Assembly (NCBI GenBank): GCA_947069175.1
Contig: CAMTDV010000028.1
Coordinates: 64,625,660 to 64,689,659, forward strand
DNA length: 64,000 nucleotides
Direction: 5' to 3'
Origin: Scalesia atractyloides
Lineage: Eukaryota; Streptophyta; Magnoliopsida; Asterales; Asteraceae
The notes under the pieces were generated by a model. The model was not told where the DNA came from, did not search any database, and saw only the letters and a program-made list of their open reading frames with translations. Within the stretch, counting starts at the first letter, position 1. The number at the start of each line of letters is the position of its first letter. This document shows positions 11,601-22,230 of this stretch, piece by piece. The translations under genes and the position numbers were made by a program.

Positions 11601-13122
11601 GTCTAAACATTGGAAGGAAGCAATGAAAACAGAAATGGAAGCCTTAATCAAGAACAATACTTGGGAAAAGTGTACTCTTCCGTTGGGAAAGAAATCCGTG
11701 GGGTGTCGTTGGGTCTATACGGTTAAGTATAAACCAGACGGTACAATTGAGAGATATAAAGCCCTACTGGTAGCAAAAGGGTATACCCAGACACATGGGA
11801 TTGATTACGCTGAAACGTTCTCCCCAGTTGCAAAAATGAACACAATTAGGGTTCTTTTTTCGATAGCCGCAAATGAAGGGTGGCCACTTCAACAGTTTGA
11901 TTTAAAAAATGCATTTCTACACGGGGATCTAGATGAAGAGGTATTTATGGATGCTCCTCCAGGATTCACAAAAGATTTCAAATCCGGAGAAGTTTGCCGT
12001 ATGAAGAAATCTCTTTATGGTTTGAAGCAATCTCCCCGGGCTTGGTTTGGCAGATTTACCGTAGCTATGAAAAAATTTGGATATAAACAAAGTAATGCCG
12101 ATCATACTTTGTTTCTCAAAAAAAGAGGAAAATTCGTAACCTGCCTAATTATCTATGTAGATGATATGATCATTACAGGGAACGATAAAGAAGAAATGGG
12201 AAAACTAAAAGAAAACTTGTTTGCCGAATTTGAAATGAAAGATTTGGGCAGGCTGAAGTATTTCCTCGGAATTGAAGTACTAAGGTCAAAACAAGGAATT
12301 TTCATTAATCAGAAGAAGTATGTCCTAGACTTGTTGGCAGAGATTGGAATGATAAATTGCAAACCAGCAGACACTCCTATGAGTGTAAACCAAAAGCTCT
12401 ATATGGAGGAAGGAGCAAAGTTAGCAAATAAAGAAAGATATCAACGGCTGGTGGGAAAACTAATATACCTCTCACATACTCGCCCAGACATTGCATATGC
12501 TGTAGGAGTGGTAAGTCAGTTCATGCACCAACCTCAAGAGTCCCATATGGAAGCAGTTTGGAGAATTATTAGATATCTCAAAGGAACAGTGGGTCATGGA
12601 GTCCTGTTTCAATCACATGGACACCTAAATGTTCAAATCTATACTGATGCAGACTGGGCAGGAGATAAGGGAAGTCGGAGGTCAACAGCAGGCTACTTCG
12701 CTCTAGTTGGTGGGAATCTTGTCACTTGGAGAAGTAAAAAACAAAAGGTGGTTGCTCTCTCAAGTGCAGAGGCTGAATTTAGAGGTATAGCTCGAGGTCT
12801 AACAGAAGCCATGTTGATGCGAAGACTCTTAGCTGAGATTGGCTTTCCTTCAAGAGAAACGAGTAAGATTATGTGTGATAATAAAGCTGCAATTCAGATT
12901 TCAGAAAATCCAGTACAACATGATCGAACTAAACACATAGAAGTTGATAGGAACTTCATCAAAGAAAAATTGGAAGATGGTACAATTGAACTACCGTTTG
13001 TTCGATCAAAAGATCAATTAGCAGACATACTAACAAAGGCTGTCAGTGGGAGAGTCTTAGGCGAATGCTTAGACAAGTTGTGTATTGGAAACCCCACTAC
13101 TCAACTTGAGGGGGAGTGTTAG
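8641..13122 (+). CDS. copia Gag-Pol polyprotein, intact
   Basis: One open frame runs from an ATG at 8569 (inside the LTR end and primer site) to a TAG at 13120-13122. The ATG at 8641, codon 25 of that frame, is the more likely start, giving 1493 aa. Numbered from 8569, the order is Gag, a CX2CX4HX4C zinc knuckle at 305-318, protease WIFDCGATD at 432, integrase zinc module HRRLGH at 565, the integrase triad Asp622, Asp685 and Glu721, reverse transcriptase with Asp1111 and YVDD Asp1198/Asp1199, then RNase H with YTDADWAG (Asp1360). This order defines Ty1/copia. Oddities are Cys in place of the usual Ser in the protease motif, and Leu1066 where copia enzymes normally have Arg (KALLVAKG). The stop codon lies inside the 3' LTR. 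It makes virus-like particle, processing, copying and integration functions in one chain. Confidence 0.96.
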   Translation: MSGDGNSSSDLTLQLANLLKNSQSKSPKMSDSLQINLKLNGQNYPLWTRMIRVAIGGKSKTLLQHLTTNPPDQNHETYEQWEQDDLIVFSWLIQNIEPVLAGNLTEFPTAKSLWDALVVTYSSGRDKLQTFNLHVKANDIKQNNTSLEELWITLQGVWGEIDQIDPNPMTCSTDIQTYSKIRTEQKLFQFLNALDRKYDPIKREILRSEPLPTAEAAYATVRKEAAHQNILGTHLNDAQGITAGLIATEMEGAGLASKGLRRFDGRRTGSVSRDDKTHLKCDHCGMTKHTKEQCFRLVGYPDWWSDSHKKGTKATAHEKGKSPSTGNREVPGDGSRSRVGFGGMADATGEEDEGLGNGGEDEGEGNGFGADNSNPWVYNPKLNMSHLVPGNSGNANMAQEHHEKQKRWIFDCGATDTMTYESSDIISTTKPEKTHIQTANGGIMDVKSGGTIEISPTIKISNCLYVPSSSHKLLSISHVTKELNCIVLMYPTFCILQDIRTGAIVGRGTESQGLYYVDEVTQNGVVMLTHGTSEREAWLWHRRLGHPSTSYLHILFPKLFPVNSLSHCETCVLAKSHRKTFKPNNTKVALPFSLIHSDVWGPAPVLGGQNLRYFVMFVDDCTRMTWVYFLKNKSEVFEKFTMFYAMIQTQFQTNIQIFRSDNGGEFVNTSFKLFFQNKGINHQTTCPNTPEQNGVAERKNRILLEMTRALLIESQVLKHFWPEALATATYLLNRLPTNILKLNTPLHTLSKFFKLTSVLTLQPRIFGCTAFVHIPKSDRTKLDPCAEKCVFVGYGMNKKGYRCYNPKTRHMFTTINCDFLETEYYYSQLSGQGEKECSDTLSWLKYVPYVPTTESPEFNFSATEGPNVPPNLVSEVSNTHPIQSGDTFGVSNDSEDTNTSNHATATEQAENLQADESIQEESPSRYVLPPRTNRGVPPKRYSPGKEPRRSSYPIANVANGNLTKEAKAFISSVYSEETPTNVDQALKSKHWKEAMKTEMEALIKNNTWEKCTLPLGKKSVGCRWVYTVKYKPDGTIERYKALLVAKGYTQTHGIDYAETFSPVAKMNTIRVLFSIAANEGWPLQQFDLKNAFLHGDLDEEVFMDAPPGFTKDFKSGEVCRMKKSLYGLKQSPRAWFGRFTVAMKKFGYKQSNADHTLFLKKRGKFVTCLIIYVDDMIITGNDKEEMGKLKENLFAEFEMKDLGRLKYFLGIEVLRSKQGIFINQKKYVLDLLAEIGMINCKPADTPMSVNQKLYMEEGAKLANKERYQRLVGKLIYLSHTRPDIAYAVGVVSQFMHQPQESHMEAVWRIIRYLKGTVGHGVLFQSHGHLNVQIYTDADWAGDKGSRRSTAGYFALVGGNLVTWRSKKQKVVALSSAEAEFRGIARGLTEAMLMRRLLAEIGFPSRETSKIMCDNKAAIQISENPVQHDRTKHIEVDRNFIKEKLEDGTIELPFVRSKDQLADILTKAVSGRVLGECLDKLCIGNPTTQLEGEC
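13108..13116 (+). other. polypurine tract of the young copia
   Basis: GAGGGGGAG lies immediately before the 3' LTR and is also coding. It is the expected RNase H-resistant primer for plus-strand synthesis. Confidence 0.85.
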
Positions 13123-13369
13123 AAAGGAAAGTCAAACCTCGGAGGAAATCCCAGCTAATCAACCGCCTATGGCAGCTAATCAACAGCCGGACATCCCAGC
13201 TAATCAACAGCCTAATCAGCCGGACCTTAAGCAATGCAATTTTTTCCTTTTTTATGTTTCTCTTGTAAACCATTTAAGGAGCCCTGCATTTGTAATCTTA
13301 ATACAATAACACACAATTATGAAAGAATAGTCTTTTTCGGTAATCCACTCTGAAACTCTGATTTTAACA
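13117..13369 (+). repeat. 3' LTR of the young copia element
   Basis: 253 bp and identical to the 5' LTR. Its first six bases supply the last Cys codon and the TAG stop of the polyprotein. It is followed by the ATTAG target duplicate. Confidence 0.96.
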
Positions 13370-13374
13370 ATTAG

Positions 13375-14139
13375 GTCAATCAGTTTCTGAGCACTCTCTT
13401 TTACATACTTATCTTTGAGTTAAAGTAAATGCTTAGACATCTTTAACATAATATATGTTCCAGAAAATCAAAATCATAAACTTTTCTAGTCGTCTAATAC
13501 ATAACTAACATTACAAAACTTTCCAAAAACTTATGCCAAGCAATCCATTCTATGAGATAAAACTCCTTACATTTTCACATCACTATTCTACTTTCACATT
13601 TATTTCTTATGATCAATTAATATATTATAATAACTACTTTAGGTTTTAATATTGTGTAAATAAGTATGATATAACTAAGAATAAAAATATCATTTAATAT
13701 TCTTAAATACTGTGTAATATTTTTAGAGTATATATTACATAAATGACACAAAGATTTAAAAACCTAGAAAGACAAGAAAGTATACATTACATAATTAGGG
13801 TCATGATATAGTAAAAAAAATTATTTGGGTATAAAGGTTAGGAAGTAACCTTGATCATTCATTAACTAATCAAGGGCTTAGATTAAATAGGTAGAATTGA
13901 TCAAAATGGGAGGCGCTTGAGTTTCATTAAGGGTATTCTAGTTCTTATAAGTCAATAGTTTCCCTCTCCTCTATTTCTCTCTCGTTTTTCAAACGTTAAT
14001 AGCTCTTTCACATGACATTGTTTTTTAATAAAATTGCATCATAAAAACGAGCGTTTTTTATCTTTAAAACGAGTATACTATTACTATACTTTTGAAAAAA
14101 AATTTAAAAACCCAGATGCGTAAAACGCAATGGATAAAA
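13375..14139. other. intergenic, no gene seen
   Basis: AT-rich sequence with no open frame of interest. The last 150 bases introduce words such as AAAACGAG and AAAACGCAATGG that recur in the array that follows. Confidence 0.5.
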
Positions 14140-15210
14140 CAACAACACTATAACCCAGGTTCTAAAACGCAATGGGGTTTCACATGGTCGTGTTTATGTT
14201 TTAACATGGTGATGTCTTTGTTCTAACATGATCATGTTTCGTTTCATGTTCTCTGCACTCAAGTTCTAAAACGTACACTCCACTCCAGGTCTAAAATGCA
14301 ATGGGTTTCACATGGTCATGTTTCTATTTTAACATGGCTATGCCTTTGTTTTAACATGGTCATGCCTCTGTTCCAACATGATCATGCTTCTGTTTTAGCA
14401 TGATCTGTTATTCACTCAAGGTTCAACATGCAATGGAGTTTTAAATTGGTCATGTCTTTATTCTAACATAATCAAGCTTCTATTTTAACATCATCATGTT
14501 CTTTGATGTTCTTTTAATGAAACACAAAATCAAGATTTTGCACTGCAGATTCCAAAAAGTAATGGAGTTTTAACATGGCCATGTTTATGTTTTAACATGG
14601 TCATGCTTTTGTTCCAACATGACCATACTTCTATTTTAACATAATCTTGTTCTTTGCACTCCGGGTTGTAAAACGCAATGAAACCCAAAATCAAATATTT
14701 TGTGCAGGATTCTAAAAAGCAATGGAGTTTTAATATGGGCATGCCTTAGGTCTAACATGATCATGTTTCTGTCTTAGCATGATCATGTTCTTTGCACTGC
14801 AGGTTCTAAAACACAATGGGTTTTAACGTGGTTATGCCTTTGTTCCAACATGATCATGCTTCTACTTTAGCATGATCATGTTCTTTGCAATCTACGTTTT
14901 AAAACGGAATGAAACCAAAAAACAAGAATTTGCACTGTACATTCTAAAACGCAAAGCAGTTTTAACATGGTCATGTTTATATTTGAACATGGCCATGTCT
15001 TTGTTCCAACATAATCATGCTTCTTTCTTAGCATGAATAGCATGATCATGTTCTTTGCACTCCAGGTTGTAAAACGTACACTCCATGTCTAAAACGCAAC
15101 CGGTTTCATATGGTCATGGTTCTATTTTAAATATGGTCATGCCTTTTTTTAACATGCAGAAGAACTCTAACTAAAACATAATGAGGTGAAAACAAAATTG
15201 AGGTTTGATA
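14140..15210. repeat. degenerate tandem array, ACATGRTCATG words
   Basis: About 1.1 kb built from diverged copies of two word types: CTAAAACGCAATGG-like words and runs of ACATGGTCATG, ACATGATCATG and GCATGATCATG separated by TTTGTTCCA or CTTCTGTTTTA linkers. Subunits recur roughly every 20-24 bases, and the whole pattern, often introduced by TTCTTTGCACTGCAGG, repeats about every 110-150 bases. Many subunits are near-palindromes around TGATCA. I do not recognise the family; it may be internal DNA of a larger DNA transposon. Confidence 0.7.
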
Positions 15211-15465
15211 ACCTAAAACGCAATGAAAATAAAAAAAAAAACACAACTTTTAAAAGAACTCTTATTAATGATAGTGGACGGAGAAAGAACTCCGACACAC
15301 CCAGGAGAAACTAGTTACGGTGGCGGTGGACGGTGGAGTGGTCGCGCTAGATGGTGGAATAGTGGTTTCAGATCTAAAAAATGCAAAAGGTGGTTGAAGG
15401 TGGTGGTGGTTTCAGATCTGGTTTCTGGCAAGATGGTGGCGTTCGTAGCTGGTGGTGCAGGTGGA
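15211..15465. other. GGT-rich flank, left of gypsy LTR
   Basis: Sequence dominated by GGTGG and GATGGTGG words, with no recognisable protein product. It stops at the gypsy LTR, and the same style resumes at 19200, so these are probably the two sides of one interrupted host sequence. Confidence 0.5.
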
Positions 15466-17829
15466 TGTAATGCTTCGCATTTTTGTACTTTCCTTATTTA
15501 GAAAGTGTAATCGTATTCCTATTTATGGAAACTTGTATTCGTATCTTGTTCGTTTCTATTTCCAGTTTTGTAATTCGAGACTTTGATCATAATAATATTC
15601 ATATTTTATACATACTTGTTATTCGCACAACCGATCGTTTAAATACGTGTTTATACGCAAATCAACACTTGTTATACGTACAATTATCCACACTTACATT
15701 CACGATACTTATATTACACTTACATATGCGTTCCGTACTTAAAAACATGTCAAAACACTAAGTTATCGCATAAAATGTTAACATAAAGGAAGTTCAGGAG
15801 CCAAAATGTAATAAAACGAAGTTGCTGGGATTCAGGGTAGCGCCACAAGGCGCGACACCCTAGCCTTTTTCCATCGCGGCCCGTGAGACCCCTCGATCCG
15901 CAGCAAGTTGTTTCTTGAACACGGGTTGGTCACCTTTTTACTCCCCAATCACCTTTAAACCTCATTAAACTCAAAACCCTACTAACCCATTATATAAACC
16001 AACCTCCTACACCTCTCTTGCACTTTTCCAAACCCTCAAACACTCTTAAAACACTCTATAATCTGCTGGAAATTTAAGTTTGAGGTAGAATCCTCTAAGT
16101 GCAAAAGTGAGCCTTATCTCACTTTCTTTCATCTTTTCCTCATACTTTCTTCTATTACAAAGTTTGAAACACCTCTAGGAGTGTTTCCACAGGTTTACCA
16201 TGTTAAACCAAGGTGGAACATCACTTTTTGATGTCTAAACTTTCTATTTTGGAAATTATCTTGTTAACTTTTATGAACTTATGATTTTCTTATGTAAACT
16301 TGTACTTACAATGCTTCTAACCAAGCTCATGGTTAGTAGGCTTATGAATGGCTGATTCTTACTAGTTTAGAGGTGCAAACACTCTCTGAACTTTTAGTTT
16401 TATTTGGGTTTAGACAACCCAAAAGTGATGAAACCATCCAAGTTCACCATAGTTCTTATGGCAAGACTTGTGTTTTCGAAAAATCGTGAAATATGGAAGC
16501 CTTGGCTATCCAAACTCATTCCACTATCTCACTTGATGTTTTCTATGTTTATGTCACTAAAATTGTTCAACTTTCACTAGAATAACAAGGCTACAACACG
16601 CTCCCAAACGTTTCCATGTTTGGAATGCACGCACCTAGCTTACTTACTTGGTTGTTCATAGTTTTAGTTGAGTTAGTAGTATTTTCTTTTCATTCATGAT
16701 CATCCGAATCATCCTTGTGGTGATTTGTGCATTGATGAATCATACAATGAGGTTTAGTGGATGCTTATCATCCTACCTCCATGCATGACCTATATGAATT
16801 CTATGATAATATATGATGGACATATAAACTATACTATATAATATACATATATATACTTAATCGAACCCTTGATATTAATCGGATTATGGTTACATGTCAT
16901 GGAAATATGTCATATTATCTAAGTTTTAAACCCCTTGTTACGATTCTAATAGGCAAATTCGACCCATGAAATCACACGAGTTTTTAAGACTAGATAATTA
17001 TTTTTCGTAAACGTACTTTTACATACTTAAAAGTTCCCAAATCCAAACTCTCTATCAATCCGAATACTCACACACCTTCGTTTCCCCATGTAGGGTGACT
17101 TCGGTGTTCCATCCTCCGAACTTAACAACTCCCGGATTGCTAGGAACGCTTGCAAAACCGATAGTATACTCGATCCCATTTTCTGTTTTATTCACTTTGG
17201 GTGCAACATGTCACGTTAACTTGTTATAATCACACCCTATCCATTTAAAACATGCTATGTATACTTGTGCCTACCTGCTCCTTAACTTTGCTAGCATCCC
17301 TTAACAATTATAGCGCTATATGATTAACACACCGCCCGTAGTCTTGTGGTATTGTTAAGTAAGCTATTTACAACCTTGTCGTTTCGGTGACAATGGTATG
17401 CACGATTGCGTTAAACTTGGGTTTGACATATAGTTAACACATGTTAGTATGATAGTAACAATATATGCAAATTACCATGTTGGATACGAGACAACTTTTT
17501 CACTATTATGCTATGTAAAAAAACTTGTATACTCGCCAACTTTTTGTTGATCATTATTTTAATATATGTTGAAGGAAACTAGTTGATGCTGATGAAAATT
17601 ATATATCGGGTGGATTAGAAACACACCTAGATTTAAAATTTATGTACTTTGTTTCTTGTTGTTTAGTTATTTGTTACTTGTTGTGCTTTTCTTTCAAGAC
17701 AATGTATCATCATTCTTGTATCAATGAAATTTTGATTTATTAAATATTGTCACAATTAGTGTTATGAAGTTTCTTGCAATCTCTTTTTCGTCTCACTCCG
17801 ATATTTCTGCCATTGGTTAGGGTGTGGCA
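15466..17829 (+). repeat. long gypsy LTR, copy 1
   Basis: It starts TGTAATGC and is best ended at GTGGCA just before a primer site, giving about 2.36 kb. TATATAAACC at 15991-16000 is a likely TATA box. Downstream are four stems: AAAGTGAG/CTCACTTT (16104-16125), GAAACAC/GTGTTTC (16166-16187), TTCCAC/GTGGAA (opening about 16185, closing 16213-16218) and GGTTTA/TAAACC (16192-16209). The same architecture recurs in the diverged LTR at 28661. No second LTR of this copy is present, so the right limit rests on the primer site. Confidence 0.75.
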
Positions 17830-17832
17830 GAT

Positions 17833-17845
17833 TGGTATCAGAGCC
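17833..17845 (+). other. primer binding site of gypsy copy 1
   Basis: TGGTATCAGAGCC follows the LTR by three bases and matches the initiator tRNA-Met primer site used by many plant LTR elements. Confidence 0.85.
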
Positions 17846-18779
17846 ATAACTATAGGGTATTAGAAAAATTTCCATGCTTTTCACCTAGTCTATAGTTTAG
17901 GAACCATATTGACCATTCTTCTTCATGCTTAAAACTATTTGAATTCTCCGTACTTGTTTTCTTATCTATTTTCTTTTGGTCTCAAATATACATGCCTTTC
18001 CTAAGGCAACCATAATACACATGTGAAGACACTCTTATTTTACAAATGAGACGATCTCACTAAAAGTAGGCGTGAAAACCCACAATTTTTTGGTGAAATT
18101 CCTCAATCCGCGTTTACCGATTTCCCACGAAATTTCACCATCAAGTTAAGAGTGATATCCATATCTTGATGGGAATTTTCCATTTCATACTCTAGTGGAC
18201 CCTTACCAACGAGTCAGAATTTGCTTCTCGTTCGATAAGTACTAACCACCCTTAGGGTACGATGCTATCAAGTTAGGGGTGAAACCCGCATCTTGATAAC
18301 TAGTCCCATTCCTTGATTTTCTATCCCTTCAAAGTCTCGAAATTTTGATTGACTAGGGACATGTAGTAACCGGAAGGGTGAATACCGTTAACCGCTCCTC
18401 GGTGAGAGTATTCTACATATTAGGCCAAAGCATGCTTCCCTAACTCAAAAGAACTTTCGATCACTTTGGAAAAGTCTTAGTTTCGTTCCGAGACATTCCA
18501 TGTTTTACATTGAAATCTTTTTATGTCATATCAATTTTAATGTGTTTTACATTTGATACGTTTTCCTTCATTTCAAAGTCGAAAGCACGAATCGCATTTT
18601 ACTCGCAATCTCAAACAATAATAATATCTCGTGAACAAACTTAATTTAAAATTCTTTTGTCATTATTTGTGATTATACAATATGAATTCTTGTTATGCCT
18701 ATGTGACCTAATTGAAACTTACGTGTTACATGACATATTACATGCTAAATTATGCAAATTATCTTTTCAAAAACATTAT
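17846..18779 (+). other. untranslated leader of gypsy copy 1
   Basis: About 0.9 kb between the primer site and the gag remnant, with no long frame. Two stretches beginning near 18120 and 18268 repeat the phrase ATCAAGTTAGRGGTG followed by ATCTTGAT, a small internal duplication. This is normal for a long retroelement leader. Confidence 0.5.
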
Positions 18780-19199
18780 GATAAAGTCTCATCTCTCCTC
18801 ATCAATCTTGTAGATGTCTCTTAACCGTTTCTCCAACTCCAAAAAAGGTTCCAAGTCGAGCTCCAACAAGAAGATGCTTGCACGTTCATGGCCAAGCAAA
18901 TGACCCAAGTGATACCCGATATTGTGGGCAAGGTTACCGCTAATACCCCCAACTCTTCGGTCGATTCCAAAGTCGACCACCCTAAGCGAAGCTCGTTCAA
19001 CTACAAGCATTTTGCTGCTTGCAACACTAGGTCGTTCACTGGCGACAAAGGCGTCACCAAAATGCTTGAATGGTTCGATAGTATCGAGGTGACATTTATC
19101 AACATTGAGTGTCACGAACACCTGAAAACCCGAGGTGCAACGGGCATCTTCCAGTCAAGAGCTCTCGACTGGTGGACAAACGAGCGCCATCGGTTGGGA
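18780..19199 (+). pseudogene. truncated gypsy gag
   Basis: The best frame runs from 18888 and includes FAACNTRSFTGDKGVTK, LEWFDSIEVTF and SRALDWWTNERH, the typical core of a plant Ty3/gypsy Gag capsid region. Upstream, 18814-18890 codes for a basic serine-rich stretch in another frame, so there is a frameshift or lost start. After NERHRLG the sequence changes abruptly to GGT-rich DNA, so the rest of gag, all of pol and the 3' LTR are missing. The words GGATGT (left junction) and GGGATGT (right junction) suggest a deletion ending in a short match. Confidence 0.75.
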
Positions 19200-19340
19200 T
19201 GTGACAGTGGGGGTGGTGGTGGAGGTTGTGATGTGGTAGTTTGTGGTTTTGAAAATGGTGGATTGGGTATACGAAGAAAAGAAATGAATTGCAGATGTTG
19301 GATTTTTTTTAAGATGGTGGGTTTTGACTAAAATATCCAT
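19200..19340. other. GGT-rich flank, right of gypsy stump
   Basis: GTGGGGGTGGTGGTGGAGG and similar words continue the style of 15271-15465. This supports insertion of the gypsy element into one GGT-rich host sequence. Confidence 0.45.
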
Positions 19341-20609
19341 TCTTATGTTTTTTCAACTTTACCACATGTCCTATTATTGCTTGATACCCTTCCAATCCAA
19401 ATCATACTTTCTTTTTTATCATCTTTCTACATAATTATGTTATAATAAACCAACGTCCAGAACCTTCTTCGGCTTGTTGACTGGTTAATAAGTTTAGGGT
19501 TGAGGGTTAAATCATTCAAAACCCACTATAACTTTGTATTTATTTGTATTAATCATATAAACCTTAATCCGCACACATTATATATAATCTTAAAGTTCAA
19601 AGTTGATTGAATTTTCGTTAGTGGTCTCTCCTTTGTAAATTGTCAGGCTACTCCTTCCACTTTACAAATTGATATTTATAGTTTTTACTTAATTTTACAA
19701 ATTTACTCATTTTGTTTTTAATGTTTAAACTTTAGCTCTTTATTATGTATAATATACGTTTTAACCTATTAATTTTTTACCAACTTAATTTTTCTTTTCG
19801 ATAATTTCGTTTTTCAAAAACTAATTTGTTGTAGTGCTTAGAAACTTTATAAAATATCATTTTGACCCTCCTCAAGTTCTAATATTTGGAGTTTACCCTT
19901 TTTGTTCTTTTATTTTAAAAATACTATTTTTACGTGCATATTTCTATGTACGTTTGGGTATAAATTCAATTTGTTCTACGTTTCGATGTAAACTATTTTT
20001 TTCCGGAAATGAGTCAGGTCAAATATGATATGGTTTCTTTCTTATTTTATGTATATTCTTAGTTGGTCCACACTTCGACGTAAATTTTTCTTCAAACACA
20101 GTGGGGTCAAATATAATACGTTTCATTTGACGATATAAATTAAAATTATTTTTATGTTTCGACCCGTCGCCACACGCGGCGAGTAAAAGTAATATTATAT
20201 TATATATTGCACCTAATTGCTTTGGTGCTTTCACTTTGCAAAACATGTATGTCTACATAAAATGTTTTCTTTTGTCATTTTGTGATTTTTTATTTTTATT
20301 TTTTAGAAGTTTTAATTAACCATTTTTGATTATACATGTCAGTTTTACCTTTATATATGCTTTATGTTTTTTTGTACTTTTGTCATGTACGAGTTAGGTA
20401 ACATATAATAAGCTATGCTTATACACTATAAATTTGATTTACTTTACTTTTTTATCCAATTGCAATGCTTATATAACTTACATTGAGTTAAATCAAGTAC
20501 GTGGGAAACTTGTGTTTACATATGGTTAACACATCATATAACGCTTGAACTAATTTATTCGATGTTTGCAACGGGCCCGTGACACATTACTTATAGGTTA
20601 TATTACTAG
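19341..20609 (+). mobile_element. possible Helitron-like 3' region
   Basis: The right part, about 20160-20609, has features of plant Helitron ends: a CG-rich hairpin-like word (CGACCCGTCGCCACACGCGG at 20160), a second GC word GCAACGGGCCCGTG near 20569, and a CTAG end at 20606-20609 followed by T. The word TTTTGTCATTTTGTGATTTTT near 20270 also occurs, reversed, in the candidate at 48163. I cannot place the 5' TC end, so the left limit is nominal. Confidence 0.35.
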
Positions 20610-22230
20610 TTTATATATTGATACACTTATTTTTGTTGAGTTTTATTAAGTTTATATATTTATTATTTTACACGTTTTTAAAGTTTACATAGAATTAATA
20701 TAAATCTTATTAATAGAGCTTAAGTTATACTAAAATAAAGGACAAATCAAGTTGATAAGTCACACCTTTTAGGGTTTATTCCTTAGAAACCTTAACCTCA
20801 AAAACTATCTAAGGTCTCACACCATAATGGTGATCCTTGTTGTCTATGATTTTTATATAAAATCATCTGTTATGGTCCAGTGAGTGATGGATACCAGCCA
20901 CCGTGGCTCATGAATACCACAATGTGGTCAAGCGAGGCAGGGCACCAGTGACGTGGCGCGATCACAATAGCGGGAGGAATTTGAATTTTGGACATTTATG
21001 GGGTGCCAACTAGCCGTTAGCTTTTTTTAGTTGTTTTTTTACATATTTAAACCTTTTTAACCATTTTAAAAATACTCACAACCTTTCTTTCTCTCCATAC
21101 ACACTCTTTAAAAAAACATCTTCGCCATCTTTTTTTAATAAAATTATGAAACGATCCACGGCTCAAGAATTGTTACCAACAGAAAGTTAGCATCCATTAA
21201 GACCACATGTATGACACAGAGATTGACCATAACTTGAGTCAAATGCCACCGCCATCTCCTGACTTTGTTATTCTAGAGACGCAAAAGGATCTGATTGAAG
21301 GTCATATAAATAGAAGATCTCATAAAGGTTCCAAGAAAACTGGAAGAGGTGGAATTTCAAAAAAGACATGAGAAACGTCCGAGCTAAAACATTCCTTGGA
21401 AAAAAGAATTTACCACTCTTTCCTTTATGCTTGTCTTACATTCCTTAGAAAAAACCAACATCGTCGCGTGACCAAGACCACTAGGCCCAACCAAAACACC
21501 CTTTCACGAGGCTTGGGGGCGATGGTGAGCTCGTGGTTGGGTGGACCACGAGCCCAATACGAATGGTCTTAGGGTGCACCACTCATCTTTGCAAGCTACC
21601 ACCCGGCCAACTACTACATATCCAACATACTAAAAGGGTGTTGCCAAAAATTAGTCATCTAGCACCACCGACCCGGTGGCTTGGAAGGTTGTTGCCAACA
21701 CAAATCTGAAATATTCAAAGTTGTTGACTTGTTGTTATCGGATCCAATAAAAGAACTGACAATGTAGAAGTTAGGTATAAATATATAAATACTTTCGTCA
21801 TTTAATCCTTTTACATTCCAGTTCCTTCAACAAAAGTATAAACGAAACACTTTTGCTAACGTTTTTTCAAATCAATTCCAATCCCCTCGAATTTTAATAT
21901 TTGTTTTCGCATTTGAATTCTTAAAACATCAGACTGAGTCACTAACCAATGTTAAAAGAGGGAGAGAACAGGATTTTGGGAGGACACTTGGCGCGAGGAT
22001 ATGTTCCTAAGCTATATGCTTTATAGATCTATCTATATACGGATTGCTTTACAAGTGAGAGATGACAACAATTGGGTGATGTTTGGAATTGAAGATTGCT
22101 TTGGGCCATAATTCACCAAATTTTATCGCCTTTAGGATATTATTTCCCCCCATACAAAGATTATAATTTAACAACTTATTCCGTTTAATTCATGGAATTT
22201 TAAGCTTATAAAGATAAAATTAAAAATAAT
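20610..22230. other. intergenic with decayed repeats
   Basis: No intact gene. A 54-codon frame at 21207-21371 (MYDTEIDHNL...GGISKKT) follows a leader-like stretch and could be a scrap of a transposon-encoded protein, but I do not recognise it. The GC-rich stretch 21450-21560 ends in CGAATGGTCTTA, resembling a PIF/Harbinger-type end; no partner end was found. Confidence 0.35.

Larger units (their letters stand above)
8317..13369 (+). mobile_element. complete young Ty1/copia retrotransposon
   Basis: A 5053-bp element bounded by identical 253-bp LTRs (8317-8569 and 13117-13369, exactly 4800 bases apart), each starting TGTTAG and ending AACA. The five-base target duplication ATTAG is perfect (8312-8316 and 13370-13374). 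A primer site follows the 5' LTR, a purine tract precedes the 3' LTR, and the interior is one uninterrupted frame. I found no difference between the LTRs when reading them line against line, which implies a very recent insertion. The element looks structurally autonomous; whether it still moves cannot be judged here. Confidence 0.97.

Noticed and set aside
13085..13309. Frame overlapping the 3' end of the young copia and its LTR
   Set aside because: It follows LTR tandem words in a second frame; the same text exists in the non-coding 5' LTR at 8341.
15223..15761. Two 92-codon frames around the gypsy LTR start
   Set aside because: One is GGT-repeat translation, the other lies inside an LTR; neither has protein character.
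21207..21371. A 54-codon small gene
   Set aside because: The frame is open but short, the family is unrecognised, and it sits in repeat-like DNA; kept only as a remark in the intergenic entry.
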